From Paracoccus litorisediminis (lineage in GTDB: Bacteria; Pseudomonadota; Alphaproteobacteria; Rhodobacterales; Rhodobacteraceae), in the NCBI RefSeq assembly GCF_009711205.1, contig NZ_WMIG01000018.1:24532-88531 (forward strand): a DNA stretch of 64,000 nt, given 5' to 3'. Under the pieces are notes generated by a model. The model saw only the letters and a list, made by a program, of their open reading frames with translations, did not search any database and had not been told where the DNA came from. The translations under genes were made by a program, and so were the position numbers. Positions 27,075-36,442 of the stretch are shown in pieces (the stretch's first letter is position 1; each line of letters begins with the position of its first letter).

Positions 27075-28010
27075 TCAGCTCACCTTGATGCGCGGGTCGA
27101 TCAGCGCATAGGCGATATCGACCAGCATGTTGATGACCAGAAACCACAGCACGATCACCAGAACCGCGCCTTGCACCACCGGGATGTCGCGCACGGCAAC
27201 GCTATCGACCAGCAATGAGCCGATGCCGGGCCATGAAAACAGCTTCTCGATCACGATGGCCTGTCCCATCAATGCGCCGATCTGCAGCCCCATCGTCGTC
27301 AGGATCAGAACAAGCACATTTCGGGCGACATGGCTGCGCACCAGCCGCGGCTCGGCCAGGCCCTTGGCGCGGGCGGTGCGGACGAAATCGGCGTTCATCA
27401 CGTCAAGCACCCCCGCCCGGGTCGTCCGTGCCAGCAGCGCCATCGGTCCGACCCCCAGCGCGATGGCGGGCAGGATGATGTGCCGGATGCTGCCGGGCTG
27501 ATAGCCGAAGCTGGGCAACCAGCCCAGATTCAGCGCAAAGACATACATCAGCAGCAGCCCGAACCAGAATTCCGGCAGCGACAGGCCCGAGACCGCGACG
27601 ACCATCGTGCCGCTGTCAAAGACGCTGCCGGGTTTCAGTGCAGCCAGAAAGCCCAGCGGAATCCCGACGAAGGCCGCAAAGCCCATGGCGCAAAGCGCCA
27701 GCTTGATCGAGGGCCAGAGCCGCGGCTCGATCACGTTCCAGACCGGCTCGCGGGTGCGGTAGGAAATGCCCAGATCGAAATGGGCCAGTCCCGAGAGGTA
27801 GTTCCAGAGCCGGACCGGCAGCGGCTGATCCAGTCCGAACTGCTCATTCAGATGCGACAGAACCTGCGCATTGGTGGCGTTTCGGCCCTCTGACATCAGC
27901 GAGGTGATGAAACTGCCCGGCACGACGCTGAAGATCACGAAAATGATCAGGATGACCGCCAGCATGGTGGGAATCATCTGCAACGTCCGGCGAAGGATGA
28001 AACGCATCAT
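27075..28010 (-). CDS. dppB: Dipeptide/oligopeptide ABC transporter permease, DppB type
   Basis: A 311-residue permease. The N-terminus MMRFILRRTLQMIPTMLAV and the FGLDQPLPVRLWNYLSGLAHF segment are DppB/OppB hallmarks; the EAA loop is RTARAKGLAEPRLVRSHVAR. It is separated from the binding-protein gene by 75 bp that include a strong hairpin, and is followed closely by dppC-like, dppD-like and dppF-like genes. Confidence 0.9.
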   Translation of the reverse strand: MMRFILRRTLQMIPTMLAVILIIFVIFSVVPGSFITSLMSEGRNATNAQVLSHLNEQFGLDQPLPVRLWNYLSGLAHFDLGISYRTREPVWNVIEPRLWPSIKLALCAMGFAAFVGIPLGFLAALKPGSVFDSGTMVVAVSGLSLPEFWFGLLLMYVFALNLGWLPSFGYQPGSIRHIILPAIALGVGPMALLARTTRAGVLDVMNADFVRTARAKGLAEPRLVRSHVARNVLVLILTTMGLQIGALMGQAIVIEKLFSWPGIGSLLVDSVAVRDIPVVQGAVLVIVLWFLVINMLVDIAYALIDPRIKVS

Positions 28011-28052
28011 CTGCTGGTTCTGCCTTTGGTGGAATTCTGCGGAAGGCTGGAA

Positions 28053-28072
28053 GGGCCCGGATTTCCGGGCCC
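28053..28072 (-). terminator. Intercistronic hairpin between binding-protein and permease genes
   Basis: GGGCCCGG (28053-28060) pairs with CCGGGCCC (28065-28072), and the first and last bases of the 4-base spacer can also pair. It lies 13 bp after the binding-protein stop. Without a U tract on the minus strand it is more likely a message-stabilising or attenuating hairpin than a full terminator. Confidence 0.6.
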
Positions 28073-28085
28073 CTCCCTTTGAGTG

Positions 28086-29678
28086 TTACTTGCGCGTTGC
28101 CGGGGCGTTCTCGTCGATCCAGATGTCTTCGTAATCCTGAATGGCCAGTTCCATCGCGTTCGGCTTCAGCCCATGCACCCAGGGCTGATAGGCCATGACG
28201 GCCTTGTTATAGTTGAAGAACCAGACCGGAGCCTCTTCCAGCAGCAGGTTGTTGGCCTGCTTAAGCAGATCATTCTGCTTGGTCGGATCGGTTTCGTTCC
28301 CGGCAGCTTCGATCAGCTTGTCGAATTCGGGGTTGGCGAACTTGACGTAGTTGCAGGCCGATTGCGAGGTCGCCGAATGGAAGCAGTTGAGATATTTCAG
28401 CGGGTCCGGACCCGATGAGTTCGACCAGATATAGCCGTCGAAATTATCGGACAGGATCTTGTCGGACAGGACCGAACCATCGACCGGATCGGTCGTGACC
28501 TCGACCCCGACCTTGGCCAGCATCGGGATGATCGCCTCGACGATGGGCAGGCCCCAGCTTTCATTGTCGGTCGCCGTGACCGAGAATTTCAGACCGGATT
28601 CGTAGCCCGCTTCCTTCAGCAGCGCCTTGGCCTTTTCCGGGTCATAGGCATAGGCCTTGGCGTCCTTGTCGAATGCCGGGGACGAGACCGGCAGCCATGA
28701 AACCGCCGGATAGGCTTTGTTTTTCAGCAGCTTCTGGACGATCACGTCCTTGTTGATCGCGTGGTTGATGGCCTGACGGACGCGCTTGTCCTTGAAGGCC
28801 TCGATCTTGGGATTGAAGCCGATATTGCGCGTATAGACCTCGGCCACTTCAAGGATCTGGTCCTTGAGCGTCGGGTCCTGCGTATAGGCCTCGTACTGAA
28901 CCGGACCCAGCACGTTCGCGTCGATCTCGCCATTGCGGAAGGCAACGTCGCGGGCCGCGGCCTCGCCCATCAGCATGATGTCAAGCTTGGCCAGATGCGG
29001 CTTGCCGGTTTCGTAATAGCCGTCGAACTTGACCAGCTCGACCTTGGAGCCGGGAACGTAATTCGCCAGCTTGAACGGGCCAAGGCCGTTCGGTTTCGAG
29101 GCCAGCTGATCCTCGGGATAGTCCTTGGAGTAGATCGGGGCATAGTTGGACATCAGGTTCCAGCCGGGATCGGCCAGATTGGTGACGGTGATCTCGACGG
29201 TCTTGTCGTCGATCTTTTTGATGCCGGCGATATGATCGGCCGTGCCCGCCTGAAATTCGGCCACGCCCGCAATCTGCAGCACCTGTTCGGCAGCGGGCAG
29301 GGCCTTCTTGGGATCGGCGATGCGGTTGTAGGACCAGATCACGTCATCCGCGTCCAACTTGTCGCCGTTATGGAAGGTCGCGTCGCGCAGCTTGTAGGTA
29401 TAGGTCTTGCCATCCGCCGATTTCTCGACCGATTCCGCCAGATCAAGCTCGGGTTTGCCGCTGTCCGGGTTCCATTTGTACAGTGAGCGGTTCAGCGCCT
29501 TGCCGACGATCTCGTCCTGGGTATGGGGCGTCGCCGTCATGTCCAGCGAGGTGATCGAGTTGCCGTAGGGCGCCGCGAAAACCAGCGTTCCCCCGTCCTT
29601 GGGTGTCGCATCCTGTGCCAGTGCGGCCGTCGCCGTCCCAAGCGCAAGCATCGCCATCAGGCTAAGTCTGGTCAGCAT
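28086..29678 (-). CDS. dppA: ABC transporter substrate-binding protein, DppA/OppA family (SBP_bac_5)
   Basis: A 530-residue periplasmic protein. A signal peptide (MLTRLSLMAMLALGTATAAL, cleavage near ALA-QD, about residue 22) precedes the mature chain, which has the family signature YTYKLRDATFHNGDKLDADD near residues 92-111 and DPGWNLMSNYAPIYSKDY later. ATG 29678 is preceded by GGGAGG at ideal spacing, which overrides the longer open frame. It binds peptides or a related amino compound for the DppBCDF-like importer. Specificity is unknown; linked enzyme genes suggest peptides or N-acyl derivatives. Confidence 0.9.
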   Translation of the reverse strand: MLTRLSLMAMLALGTATAALAQDATPKDGGTLVFAAPYGNSITSLDMTATPHTQDEIVGKALNRSLYKWNPDSGKPELDLAESVEKSADGKTYTYKLRDATFHNGDKLDADDVIWSYNRIADPKKALPAAEQVLQIAGVAEFQAGTADHIAGIKKIDDKTVEITVTNLADPGWNLMSNYAPIYSKDYPEDQLASKPNGLGPFKLANYVPGSKVELVKFDGYYETGKPHLAKLDIMLMGEAAARDVAFRNGEIDANVLGPVQYEAYTQDPTLKDQILEVAEVYTRNIGFNPKIEAFKDKRVRQAINHAINKDVIVQKLLKNKAYPAVSWLPVSSPAFDKDAKAYAYDPEKAKALLKEAGYESGLKFSVTATDNESWGLPIVEAIIPMLAKVGVEVTTDPVDGSVLSDKILSDNFDGYIWSNSSGPDPLKYLNCFHSATSQSACNYVKFANPEFDKLIEAAGNETDPTKQNDLLKQANNLLLEEAPVWFFNYNKAVMAYQPWVHGLKPNAMELAIQDYEDIWIDENAPATRK

Positions 29679-29753
29679 GTCTTTCCTCCCTGTGGCGCGA
29701 TTGCGCCCCCTTTGTTGGTGGTCTTGCGGACCGATGCCTCCCCGCACCGGGCC

Positions 29754-31379
29754 TCAGCTTCTGTCGTGAACGATGCGCCCATCCAGAATCGTGATCTCGC
29801 AACGGGTGTGGTGCAGGATGGTCTCGGGATCGGCGGTTAGCAGGTCCTGATCGAACACCGCGACATCTGCCAGCATTCCGGGCTCCAGCCGTCCCTTTAC
29901 CTTTTCCGCCCCCTGCGAATAGGCGCCATGTTCGGTATAGGCGCGCAGGGCCTGTTCGGGCGTCAGGATCTCGGACGCATCCATCACCGTGCCCTTATGG
30001 GTCTTGCGCGTCAGCATCGCGTAAATATCCGGGAACGGGTTCGGAGAGCAGACCGGTGAATCACTGCCGGTCGAGGGCTTCATCCCCAACCGGTCCCAGG
30101 TCGCGATCGGATAAGACCGCAACCCGCGTTCCGGTCCCAGAACCGAGACATAGGCATCGCCGAAATCATAGATGAAGGCCTGTTGCGGCGCGGGCAGGAT
30201 GCCGGAATCCAGCATTCGTTGGTTCATCTCGGCATCGGCATAGCCGCAATGCTCGATCCGGTGGCGACGGGCGTCATCCGGATTCGCGGCGCGGACACGC
30301 TCATAGGCGCGGATAAGCTGGTCGATGGCGGCATCGCCGATGCCATGGCAGACCATGGTGTAGCCCATCGAGGTATAGCGATCGACCAGTTCGAACAGCT
30401 GCGCGTCCGGCAGCATCTGGACGCCGTAATTGTTGGTCTGACCGTGATAGGGCTGGCGCATCCATGCCGTGCGCCCACCCGCCGAGCCGTCGGTAAAGAC
30501 CTTGACGCCGCCGATGCGGAACATGTCGTTACCGACCCCGGTGACAAGGCCGACGTCATGGCAGGGCTCGACGATGGATGAGCCGGGATCGCCCAGCAGC
30601 GTGGCCCAGACCCGGACCGGCAGCCGCCCGTCGCGAAGCGCAAGGTGATAGGCGCGGATTTCCGTCATGCCGTCGATCTGGCCCGTCGCCGCATCCATGC
30701 ACGAGGTAATGCCGAACTGTGCAAGATGCTGGCCACCCGCCTCGATCGCGTCGATGATTTCCTCAAGCGAGGGCGTCGGCTGCACGCTATAGACCAGATT
30801 CTGGGCGTTTTCCGCCAGCATCCCGGTCAGCTGCCCGTTCTCGCGCCCGATGACACCGCCATCCGGGTCAGGCGTATCCGCCGTGATCCCCGCCCGCGCG
30901 AAAGCCAACGAGTTGACGATCGTGACATGGCCGCAGGCGCGCGTCACCGAAACCGGATGATCGGGCAGCGCTGCGTCAAGTTCCTGAGCGGTGGGCATCA
31001 GCCCATCCGGGTAGCGGGTCTGGTCAAAGCCACGCGCGCGGATCCACTCTCCCTTCGGGGTCGTCGCGGCGCGGGCTTGAAGCGCGTGGAGCAGTTCCTT
31101 ACGGGTCGGCGCGGCATCCGCTGTCGCATCGACCTGTCCGCGCAGCAGGCCGGTCGAGATCAGGTGAAGATGCGCGTCGTTCAACCCCGGCATGGCGAAG
31201 CGCCCGGCCAGATCGACGACTTTCGTCTGGGCCCCGATCAGCGGCTCAATCTCGGCATCGCTTCCCAGCGCCAGAATCCGATTGCCGGAAATCGCCAGAG
31301 ATTCGGCCAGCGGCAACCCATAGCCGGGCCAGATTTTCCCGTGCCGAAGCACGAGATCGGCAGCAATCGCTGAGGTCAT
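29754..31379 (-). CDS. Metal-dependent amidohydrolase (YtcJ-like, amidohydrolase 3 family)
   Basis: A 541-residue protein with an N-terminal composite beta-sandwich, the metal motif MPGLNDAHLHL near residues 63-73, further candidate ligands in MVCHGIGD and HRIEHCGY, and STGSDSPVCSPNPF towards the end. YtcJ-type enzymes hydrolyse amide-like bonds; natural substrates are mostly unknown. It is 75 bp upstream of the binding-protein gene in the same direction and probably shares its transcript, so it may process the imported compound. No signal peptide is evident. Confidence 0.83.
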   Translation of the reverse strand: MTSAIAADLVLRHGKIWPGYGLPLAESLAISGNRILALGSDAEIEPLIGAQTKVVDLAGRFAMPGLNDAHLHLISTGLLRGQVDATADAAPTRKELLHALQARAATTPKGEWIRARGFDQTRYPDGLMPTAQELDAALPDHPVSVTRACGHVTIVNSLAFARAGITADTPDPDGGVIGRENGQLTGMLAENAQNLVYSVQPTPSLEEIIDAIEAGGQHLAQFGITSCMDAATGQIDGMTEIRAYHLALRDGRLPVRVWATLLGDPGSSIVEPCHDVGLVTGVGNDMFRIGGVKVFTDGSAGGRTAWMRQPYHGQTNNYGVQMLPDAQLFELVDRYTSMGYTMVCHGIGDAAIDQLIRAYERVRAANPDDARRHRIEHCGYADAEMNQRMLDSGILPAPQQAFIYDFGDAYVSVLGPERGLRSYPIATWDRLGMKPSTGSDSPVCSPNPFPDIYAMLTRKTHKGTVMDASEILTPEQALRAYTEHGAYSQGAEKVKGRLEPGMLADVAVFDQDLLTADPETILHHTRCEITILDGRIVHDRS

Positions 31380-31580
31380 GATTGAAACACTCTTCCCTGT
31401 GTCGGTCCCGGCAGTCGGGTGCCTGTTATTAGGGCAGGATGCTTCAGAATATGCAGCAGGCTGTCAAGGCATTGACTTGCGGAACCTTCTTTGGGCGGCA
31501 TTCCGGCAGCGAGTGACCTGTCTTTACGCACGGATGCGAGCCGCTGGGCCCGCATCCGAAACGCAACCTTCGGTCCGAAA
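31380..31580. promoter_or_regulatory. Probable promoter region of the amidohydrolase-dpp operon
   Basis: A 201-bp region between the leftward enolase-superfamily gene and the leftward amidohydrolase gene. An 8-bp perfect stem (31531-31538 with 31551-31558) lies on the side of the upstream gene's stop, a possible terminator. A minus-strand TTGACA at 31462-31467 is a candidate -35, but the -10 partner is poor. Confidence 0.4.
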
Positions 31581-32783
31581 TCAGTCAGCGACCGAAATAC
31601 GACGCGAGACTGTAAAGGCCTTTTCAAGGTCGGGGTTCAGCTCCATGCCCAGACCCGCGCCGGGGGGCACGGTGATCATGCCGTTCCGCACCTCGGGCAG
31701 TGCGGTGACAAGGTCGCGGTACCACGTCTTGTAGAATGCGCGCACGCTTTCCTGAACCAGGGCATTCGGGGCATTGAGCGACAGGTGGGTCGAGGCGCAA
31801 AGCACGACCGGGCCGGTGCAGTCATGCGGGGCGACGGGCAGATGCCATGCCTCGGCCATCGCCGCGATCTTGCGGGCCTCGGACAAGCCGCCACACCAGC
31901 TGATATCCAGCATGACGACGCCAGCGGCTCCGGTTTCCAGAAGGTCGCGGAAACCCCAGCGCGAGCCCAGCGTTTCCGAGGCCGAGATCGGCGCGGGCGA
32001 AACGGCAGCATAGCGCTTGAGGCTGGAAAGACTGTCCATCTTGATCGGGTCTTCGTGCCAGAAGGTCTGATAGGGCTCCAGCGCCTTGGCGATCTGCATG
32101 GCCGGCAGAAGCTGCCACATCGAGTGAAACTCGACCATGATGTCCATGCGGTCACCGACGGCCTTGCGGATCTTCTCGAACGGCTGCAGCGCCGTTTTCA
32201 GGTCGGGCATCGAGATATACTGGCCGCGCGACTTTTCCGCCGCGATGTCAAAGGGCCAGATCTTCATCGCGGTGATGCCTTCCTCCAGCAGCGACTCGGC
32301 CAGTTCGTCGGCGCGATGCAGGAAGCCGTTCAGGTCGTCGTAGTCGCGGATGGCTGCCGCCGACAGATCATAGTTCGCCGTGGTCTGGCCGGTCGCCTTC
32401 TTGATGTATTCGGTCCCCGCACAAGTGTTGTAGGTGCGGATTTCATTGCGGCTGAAACCGCCAAGAAGCTGCGCAATCGGCTGGCCCGTCGCCTTGCCAA
32501 AGATATCCCACAGCGCGATGTCAAAGGCGGAGTTGCCCCGCACCTCGGCACCGGATGAACGAAAGCCCAGATAGCCCACCAGTTCCGACGCCAGCAGATC
32601 GATCTGCAGCGGATTGCGCCCGATCACGCGGGGCGCGACATATTCGTGAATATAGGCCTCGACCGTTTCGGCGCCGAAGAATGTTTCGCCAAGCCCGGTC
32701 AGTCCTTCGTCGGTATGCACCAGCACCCAAAGCAGGTTCGGCCGTTCGGCAATGCGAACGGTTTCAAGTTTCGTAATTTTCAT
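31581..32783 (-). CDS. Mandelate racemase/muconate lactonizing enzyme-family protein (enolase superfamily)
   Basis: A 400-residue enolase-superfamily enzyme with capping domain (about 1-125) and TIM barrel. Catalytic landmarks are AMKIWPFD (strand-2 Lys), three likely Mg ligands in MVEFHS, WHEDP and SASETLG, and a His-Asp dyad from VVMLDISWCGG and APHDCTGP. The dyad is typical of the mandelate racemase/acid-sugar dehydratase branch, so a dehydratase or racemase acting on a hydroxyacid is more likely than a dipeptide epimerase, despite the peptide transporter nearby. It lies 11 bp after its GntR regulator gene, in one transcript. Confidence 0.8.
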   Translation of the reverse strand: MKITKLETVRIAERPNLLWVLVHTDEGLTGLGETFFGAETVEAYIHEYVAPRVIGRNPLQIDLLASELVGYLGFRSSGAEVRGNSAFDIALWDIFGKATGQPIAQLLGGFSRNEIRTYNTCAGTEYIKKATGQTTANYDLSAAAIRDYDDLNGFLHRADELAESLLEEGITAMKIWPFDIAAEKSRGQYISMPDLKTALQPFEKIRKAVGDRMDIMVEFHSMWQLLPAMQIAKALEPYQTFWHEDPIKMDSLSSLKRYAAVSPAPISASETLGSRWGFRDLLETGAAGVVMLDISWCGGLSEARKIAAMAEAWHLPVAPHDCTGPVVLCASTHLSLNAPNALVQESVRAFYKTWYRDLVTALPEVRNGMITVPPGAGLGMELNPDLEKAFTVSRRISVAD

Positions 32784-32794
32784 CCGGTTGTCCT

Positions 32795-33517
32795 CTATGC
32801 AATTCCGGCGGCGAGAAGTGCCTTGGCGCTTTCGTCGAAATGTCGTGCCATGAGCTGGCTGGCGGCTTGCGGATCACCCGCGCTGATCGCCTCGGCCAGT
32901 TCGACATGGATCCTGTTCATGGCCTGTCGTTCGGCGTCCGAGGATCGGCTGCGCCATCCAATCGGCCAGGTTTGGCGTGCGATCCCCTGAAAGGCCCCGA
33001 TCAGGATGGAAAAGATCGGATTTCGCGATGCGCGCGCGATCTCAAGATGGAAGGCCAGGTCGCTTTCCATCACGCTGTCCGCGTCAGAGAAATTATCGAC
33101 CATCGCGTGCGCGTGACCAAGGATCAGCCGCACTTCCGCATCGGTCCGGCGCAGCGCGGCCAGCGCGGCGGTGCGCATTTCGATGGTGCGGCGCGCGTCA
33201 TAGACCTGATTGATGCTGATTTGCGCCGTATCGACGCCATGTTCGATCATGAGCGACATGGCACGGTCGTCAAGCTGCGCCACAGTCGCGCGCTTCCCCG
33301 CGCTCAGATCGATCAGCCGCACCGCCGCCAGCGATCTGAATGCCTCGCGCACGACAGTGCGAGAGACGCTCAATTCCCGCGACAGAACCGCTTCGCTGGG
33401 CAGCCGGTCTCCGGGGTTCAATTCATTCGCCCGAATATGCCGGGTAATCGCCACAATCGCGCTGCTGACCAGACCGCTGGCGTGGCTTGCAGCGTCATCA
33501 CCTGAAATCGCGGTCAC
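32795..33517 (-). CDS. GntR-family transcriptional regulator (FadR/FCD subfamily)
   Basis: A 240-residue regulator: winged helix at about 15-80 (NPGDRLPSEAVLSRELSVSR, then TVVREAFRSLA) and an all-helical FCD effector domain with FHLEIARASRNPIF. FCD regulators usually repress catabolic genes and respond to carboxylic acids. It heads a two-gene unit with the enolase-superfamily enzyme and is the natural candidate regulator for the adjacent amidohydrolase-dpp-peptidase genes. Confidence 0.87.
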   Translation of the reverse strand: MTAISGDDAASHASGLVSSAIVAITRHIRANELNPGDRLPSEAVLSRELSVSRTVVREAFRSLAAVRLIDLSAGKRATVAQLDDRAMSLMIEHGVDTAQISINQVYDARRTIEMRTAALAALRRTDAEVRLILGHAHAMVDNFSDADSVMESDLAFHLEIARASRNPIFSILIGAFQGIARQTWPIGWRSRSSDAERQAMNRIHVELAEAISAGDPQAASQLMARHFDESAKALLAAGIA

Positions 33518-33621
33518 ATACTGTCTCCCGAATCTGTAAAACCTGTATGACTAGTTTCGCAAAATTGGGCAACAGTTTTGATATTGCGGAAGGGGCTTCG
33601 GGAAACGGGTGCCGCAAATGC

Positions 33622-33657
33622 TGTTGCGTCCCAGTGCTGAAGCACTGGGACGCAACA
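33622..33657 (-). terminator. Long perfect inverted repeat (17-bp stem, 2-base loop)
   Basis: Positions 33622-33638 are exactly complementary to 33641-33657 with only GA between. It stands 38 bp after the stop of the leftward aspartate decarboxylase gene and upstream of the GntR gene. No T tract follows, but the stem is far stronger than any other in the window; a transcription terminator or RNA-processing hairpin at the operon end is most likely. Confidence 0.65.
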
Positions 33658-33695
33658 TTGGCACATCGAACGGAAGCGGCCGTGAACGACCCGCG

Positions 33696-35351
33696 TTAAA
33701 GCTTGACCGTCTTGCCGGTCGCTGCCTGATAGGCCTGCACATAGCCCCTTGCTATTGAGCGGACAGCCCGCCCGATCGAGAGATAGGCGTCGTCGTTCAG
33801 GTTCGCGAAGGACACCCTGACCGACCAGTTCGGCGCGGCAAAACCCGAGCCGTTCAGCAGCACGATGCCGTGGTCCTCGGCCAGTCGGAACGGGATGTCG
33901 AGCGGGTGGATGTTCTGCTTGACCCAGGTCACGACATCCTCGCCCACATATTTGCGCAACCAGAATTCAAGGTCGATCACGCCGTAATAGTGGTCGAAAT
34001 AGGGGCCGGGATTGGATTCCACGCCAAGCCCGTCCACCAGATTGCGGAAGCGTTTCACGCAGATGGCGATGCAGGCCTTTTGATAGATTTTTTCGGCATC
34101 CATCATCTCGACCAGGCCGAATAGCGTCATCATCACCTGTTGCGGCAGAGACAGACCCGAAGTGTGGTTCAGCGCGACATCGCGGCTGTCGGCAACGATG
34201 CGGTCGATGAAGCGCAGCTCACGCGGCTTGGGCGTCAGCGCATGGTAGCGCTTGTCGAGCAGGGTCTGAACCTCGGCGGGATGGGCGGCGATCCTTTCGT
34301 CAAAGATATTGTCCTGCGCCACCGCGATCACGCCAAGACGCCAGCCGGTGCAGCCGAAATACTTGGAATAGGAATAGACGCCGATGGTGTTGCGGGGCAG
34401 GTGACCAAGGATCGACTCGAAGTCGGGAACAAAGGTGCCATAGACATCATCGGTCAGGATCATCAGGTCCGGGCGCTTGGTATTGACGAAATCGACCAGA
34501 CGGCGGATCGAATCCCTGTCCATCGCCGCGGCCGAAGGGTTGCCGGGATTGACCAGAAACAGCGCCTTGACCGTCGGATCCTCCAGCGCGGTCAGGTCGG
34601 ACTCGGTCAGCTGGAACCTGTCCTCCTGCTCGGCATTCACGCGGATGACGTGCAGGCCGTAATCCTCAAGCTCGGGCATTTCCAGATAGGGAGTGAAGAT
34701 CGGTGTCGCCAGCGCGATTGTATCGCCCGCATTCAGCAGCCGCTGGTTCTTCAGGGCCTTGAACAGGTAGCACATGGCCGCCGTGCCACCTTCGACCGGG
34801 TACAGATCGAACTTCACCCCCGGAGGATGGCCCGCGCACATCGCCCACATCAGATATTCATGGGTGATGATCTCATTGTGATGCAGGGCGCGGTCGGGGA
34901 CCGGGTAATTGTCGCCGATGATCGAATCCGTCAGTTCGTGCAGAAAGGCATCGGGGTCGAAGCCGAACTTCGCGATGGCGAATTCGACCGCATCGCCCAG
35001 TGTTCGGGCCGGAGGAATGCCATCCTCATCGTCCCAATCCGCCTCTTGGATGCGGGTCTGCTTGGCGATCCAGCGGGTAAAGCGCTGATACGCGCCGTCG
35101 CGCGGCGGCATTCCTGCCAGCCCCGCAACCGGGTCGTCGTAGCTGCGCCTGGCCTCGGTCAAGGCGAACTGGCCCAGCAGAAAGAACGCTTCTCGGGCGC
35201 GGGTGGCGATCCAGTTCGGGTTGCCGCGCCCGGCATTCAGGAAAGTGCCGGAGGATTTCTCGGCACCGGCGCGAGCAAGCTTGATCAACTCGTCCTTGAT
35301 TTCGAAGGGCGAGAGTCCGGCAAGGCTTTCGAATTGTATCTTGTCTGGCAC
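33696..35351 (-). CDS. aspD: Aspartate 4-decarboxylase (bifunctional aspartate aminotransferase)
   Basis: A 551-residue fold-type I PLP enzyme, the length expected of AspD rather than a normal aminotransferase. Landmarks are LNAGRGNPNW at about 38-47, VEGGTAAMCYLF, LVNPGNPSA, DDVYGTFVPDF and the PLP-lysine motif SYSKYFGCTGWRLG with Lys330. It converts L-aspartate to L-alanine and CO2, consuming a cytoplasmic proton. With an AspT-type aspartate:alanine exchanger this makes a proton-motive decarboxylation cycle, and two such exchangers are encoded upstream on the same strand. It is the last gene of that cluster, 72 bp after the channel-like gene, and a long hairpin follows. Confidence 0.92.
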   Translation of the reverse strand: MPDKIQFESLAGLSPFEIKDELIKLARAGAEKSSGTFLNAGRGNPNWIATRAREAFFLLGQFALTEARRSYDDPVAGLAGMPPRDGAYQRFTRWIAKQTRIQEADWDDEDGIPPARTLGDAVEFAIAKFGFDPDAFLHELTDSIIGDNYPVPDRALHHNEIITHEYLMWAMCAGHPPGVKFDLYPVEGGTAAMCYLFKALKNQRLLNAGDTIALATPIFTPYLEMPELEDYGLHVIRVNAEQEDRFQLTESDLTALEDPTVKALFLVNPGNPSAAAMDRDSIRRLVDFVNTKRPDLMILTDDVYGTFVPDFESILGHLPRNTIGVYSYSKYFGCTGWRLGVIAVAQDNIFDERIAAHPAEVQTLLDKRYHALTPKPRELRFIDRIVADSRDVALNHTSGLSLPQQVMMTLFGLVEMMDAEKIYQKACIAICVKRFRNLVDGLGVESNPGPYFDHYYGVIDLEFWLRKYVGEDVVTWVKQNIHPLDIPFRLAEDHGIVLLNGSGFAAPNWSVRVSFANLNDDAYLSIGRAVRSIARGYVQAYQAATGKTVKL

Positions 35352-35423
35352 GACTGATCCTCCGTTGGCGCTGCGCGCATCCTAACCCAGCTGGGCATGT
35401 GCGGGGACCGGGCGGACTGTATA

Positions 35424-35801
35424 TTACCGTGAGTCACCGCCGCCTGGATCGTCAGGCGGATTGTCGCGGGCTTCTTCGGCCTGCACGACCTGCTGCAGGA
35501 TCACTTGCGCGATGGACGATACTGTCAGGACGAAAACCCCGATCCCGACAAGCAGGAAAGCCATGGCGCAAATCTTGCCCAGCGGTGTCTGGGGGGTAAG
35601 GTCGCCATAGCCGACCGTGGCCATGCTGACGACCGCGAAATAGAAGGCGTCCAGAAAGCGCCAGCCCTCGAGCCGGGCAAAAACCGCCGCCTGCGCCAGC
35701 GCGATCAGCGCGCAGATCAGCAGCAGCGCCTGAACGCGCGTGCTGCGAAAGGCTGCGATGACCGCCCAGAACAGCGTGGCATAGGCATGAAGAAGCCGCA
35801 T
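35424..35801 (-). CDS. Small two-TM potassium-channel-like protein
   Basis: A 125-residue protein with two membrane helices (about 23-42 and 75-98) flanking a pore loop; the selectivity-filter sequence TVGYGD is at 62-67. It is a minimal ion-channel (Ion_trans_2) protein without a cytosolic RCK domain, with an acidic C-terminal tail (EEARDNPPDDPGGGD). Start ATG 35801 is 2 bp after the preceding stop; the frame is open further upstream but only overlaps the neighbour. Its linkage to decarboxylases and antiporters suggests K+ charge compensation, which is inference. Confidence 0.83.
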   Translation of the reverse strand: MRLLHAYATLFWAVIAAFRSTRVQALLLICALIALAQAAVFARLEGWRFLDAFYFAVVSMATVGYGDLTPQTPLGKICAMAFLLVGIGVFVLTVSSIAQVILQQVVQAEEARDNPPDDPGGGDSR

Positions 35802-35803
35802 GT

Positions 35804-36442
35804 TCAGCCCCCCAGCGCCAATGCGATGCCAACAAGGATAAGTCCGACTGCCACCATGGCAAGTCCAACCCGCCACGGTCGCCCCCAAAGCCGTCCCAAT
35901 GTGCTGCCCGCGACGAAAAGCGACGCGAGGGCGATGGCGTGGGACAGCCACAGCGCCAGTTGGGCATCCTTGATCAGCAGGAAGGGCAGGGCGACCGGAA
36001 GGGTGCCGAAAAAGACCAGCGCAAAGACCATTGCCGCCGCGCGCAGGTCGGTGGCGTCGGGGTGCGTATCCTGTGCGGGAAGAGAGGCAAGATGTTGGCG
36101 GATCCGCTCGATATCGTCTTCGTCGAGAGAGGCTGTGACATAGGCGGGCAAGGTGGCCGCGATCTCGTGCCGGGCAAGGGCAGGGGGCGCGTTCTGGACG
36201 GTTCCGATCATGCGCATCGCCAAGGCCTTTTCGGCGCGGGTCGACAGCAGATACATCGCCGCGTCGATCAGCCCCCAGGCAAGATTGCAGCCAAGCGCCG
36301 CGATCAGCATCAGCCGCACGTCGGTGCGGCTTGCCTCGGCCACGTTCAGCGAGGCGGTGAAGGTCAGGACCATGATCAGACCGAACAGGATCTCGGTTGC
36401 GCGCGAAACCGGGTCAAGGACGCGGGTCGTGTCGGTTGTCAT
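35804..36442 (-). CDS. VIT1/CCC1-like small integral membrane protein
   Basis: A 212-residue protein with two hydrophobic N-terminal helices (SRATEILFGLIMVLTFTASL and LMLIAALGCNLAWGLIDAAM), a soluble helical middle (about 75-130) and three C-terminal membrane helices. The first part resembles VIT/CCC1-type transporters annotated in alphaproteobacteria, which move Fe2+ or Mn2+; metal ligands cannot be assigned with confidence. It overlaps the Ca2+/H+ antiporter gene by 4 bp and is 2 bp from the channel gene, so it is tightly co-translated. Confidence 0.65.
   Translation of the reverse strand: MTTDTTRVLDPVSRATEILFGLIMVLTFTASLNVAEASRTDVRLMLIAALGCNLAWGLIDAAMYLLSTRAEKALAMRMIGTVQNAPPALARHEIAATLPAYVTASLDEDDIERIRQHLASLPAQDTHPDATDLRAAAMVFALVFFGTLPVALPFLLIKDAQLALWLSHAIALASLFVAGSTLGRLWGRPWRVGLAMVAVGLILVGIALALGG

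Noticed and set aside
31581..32783. Dipeptide epimerase assignment for the enolase-superfamily gene because of the peptide importer
   Set aside because: The His-Asp dyad and ligand pattern fit the mandelate racemase/acid-sugar dehydratase branch instead of the Lys/Lys dipeptide epimerases.
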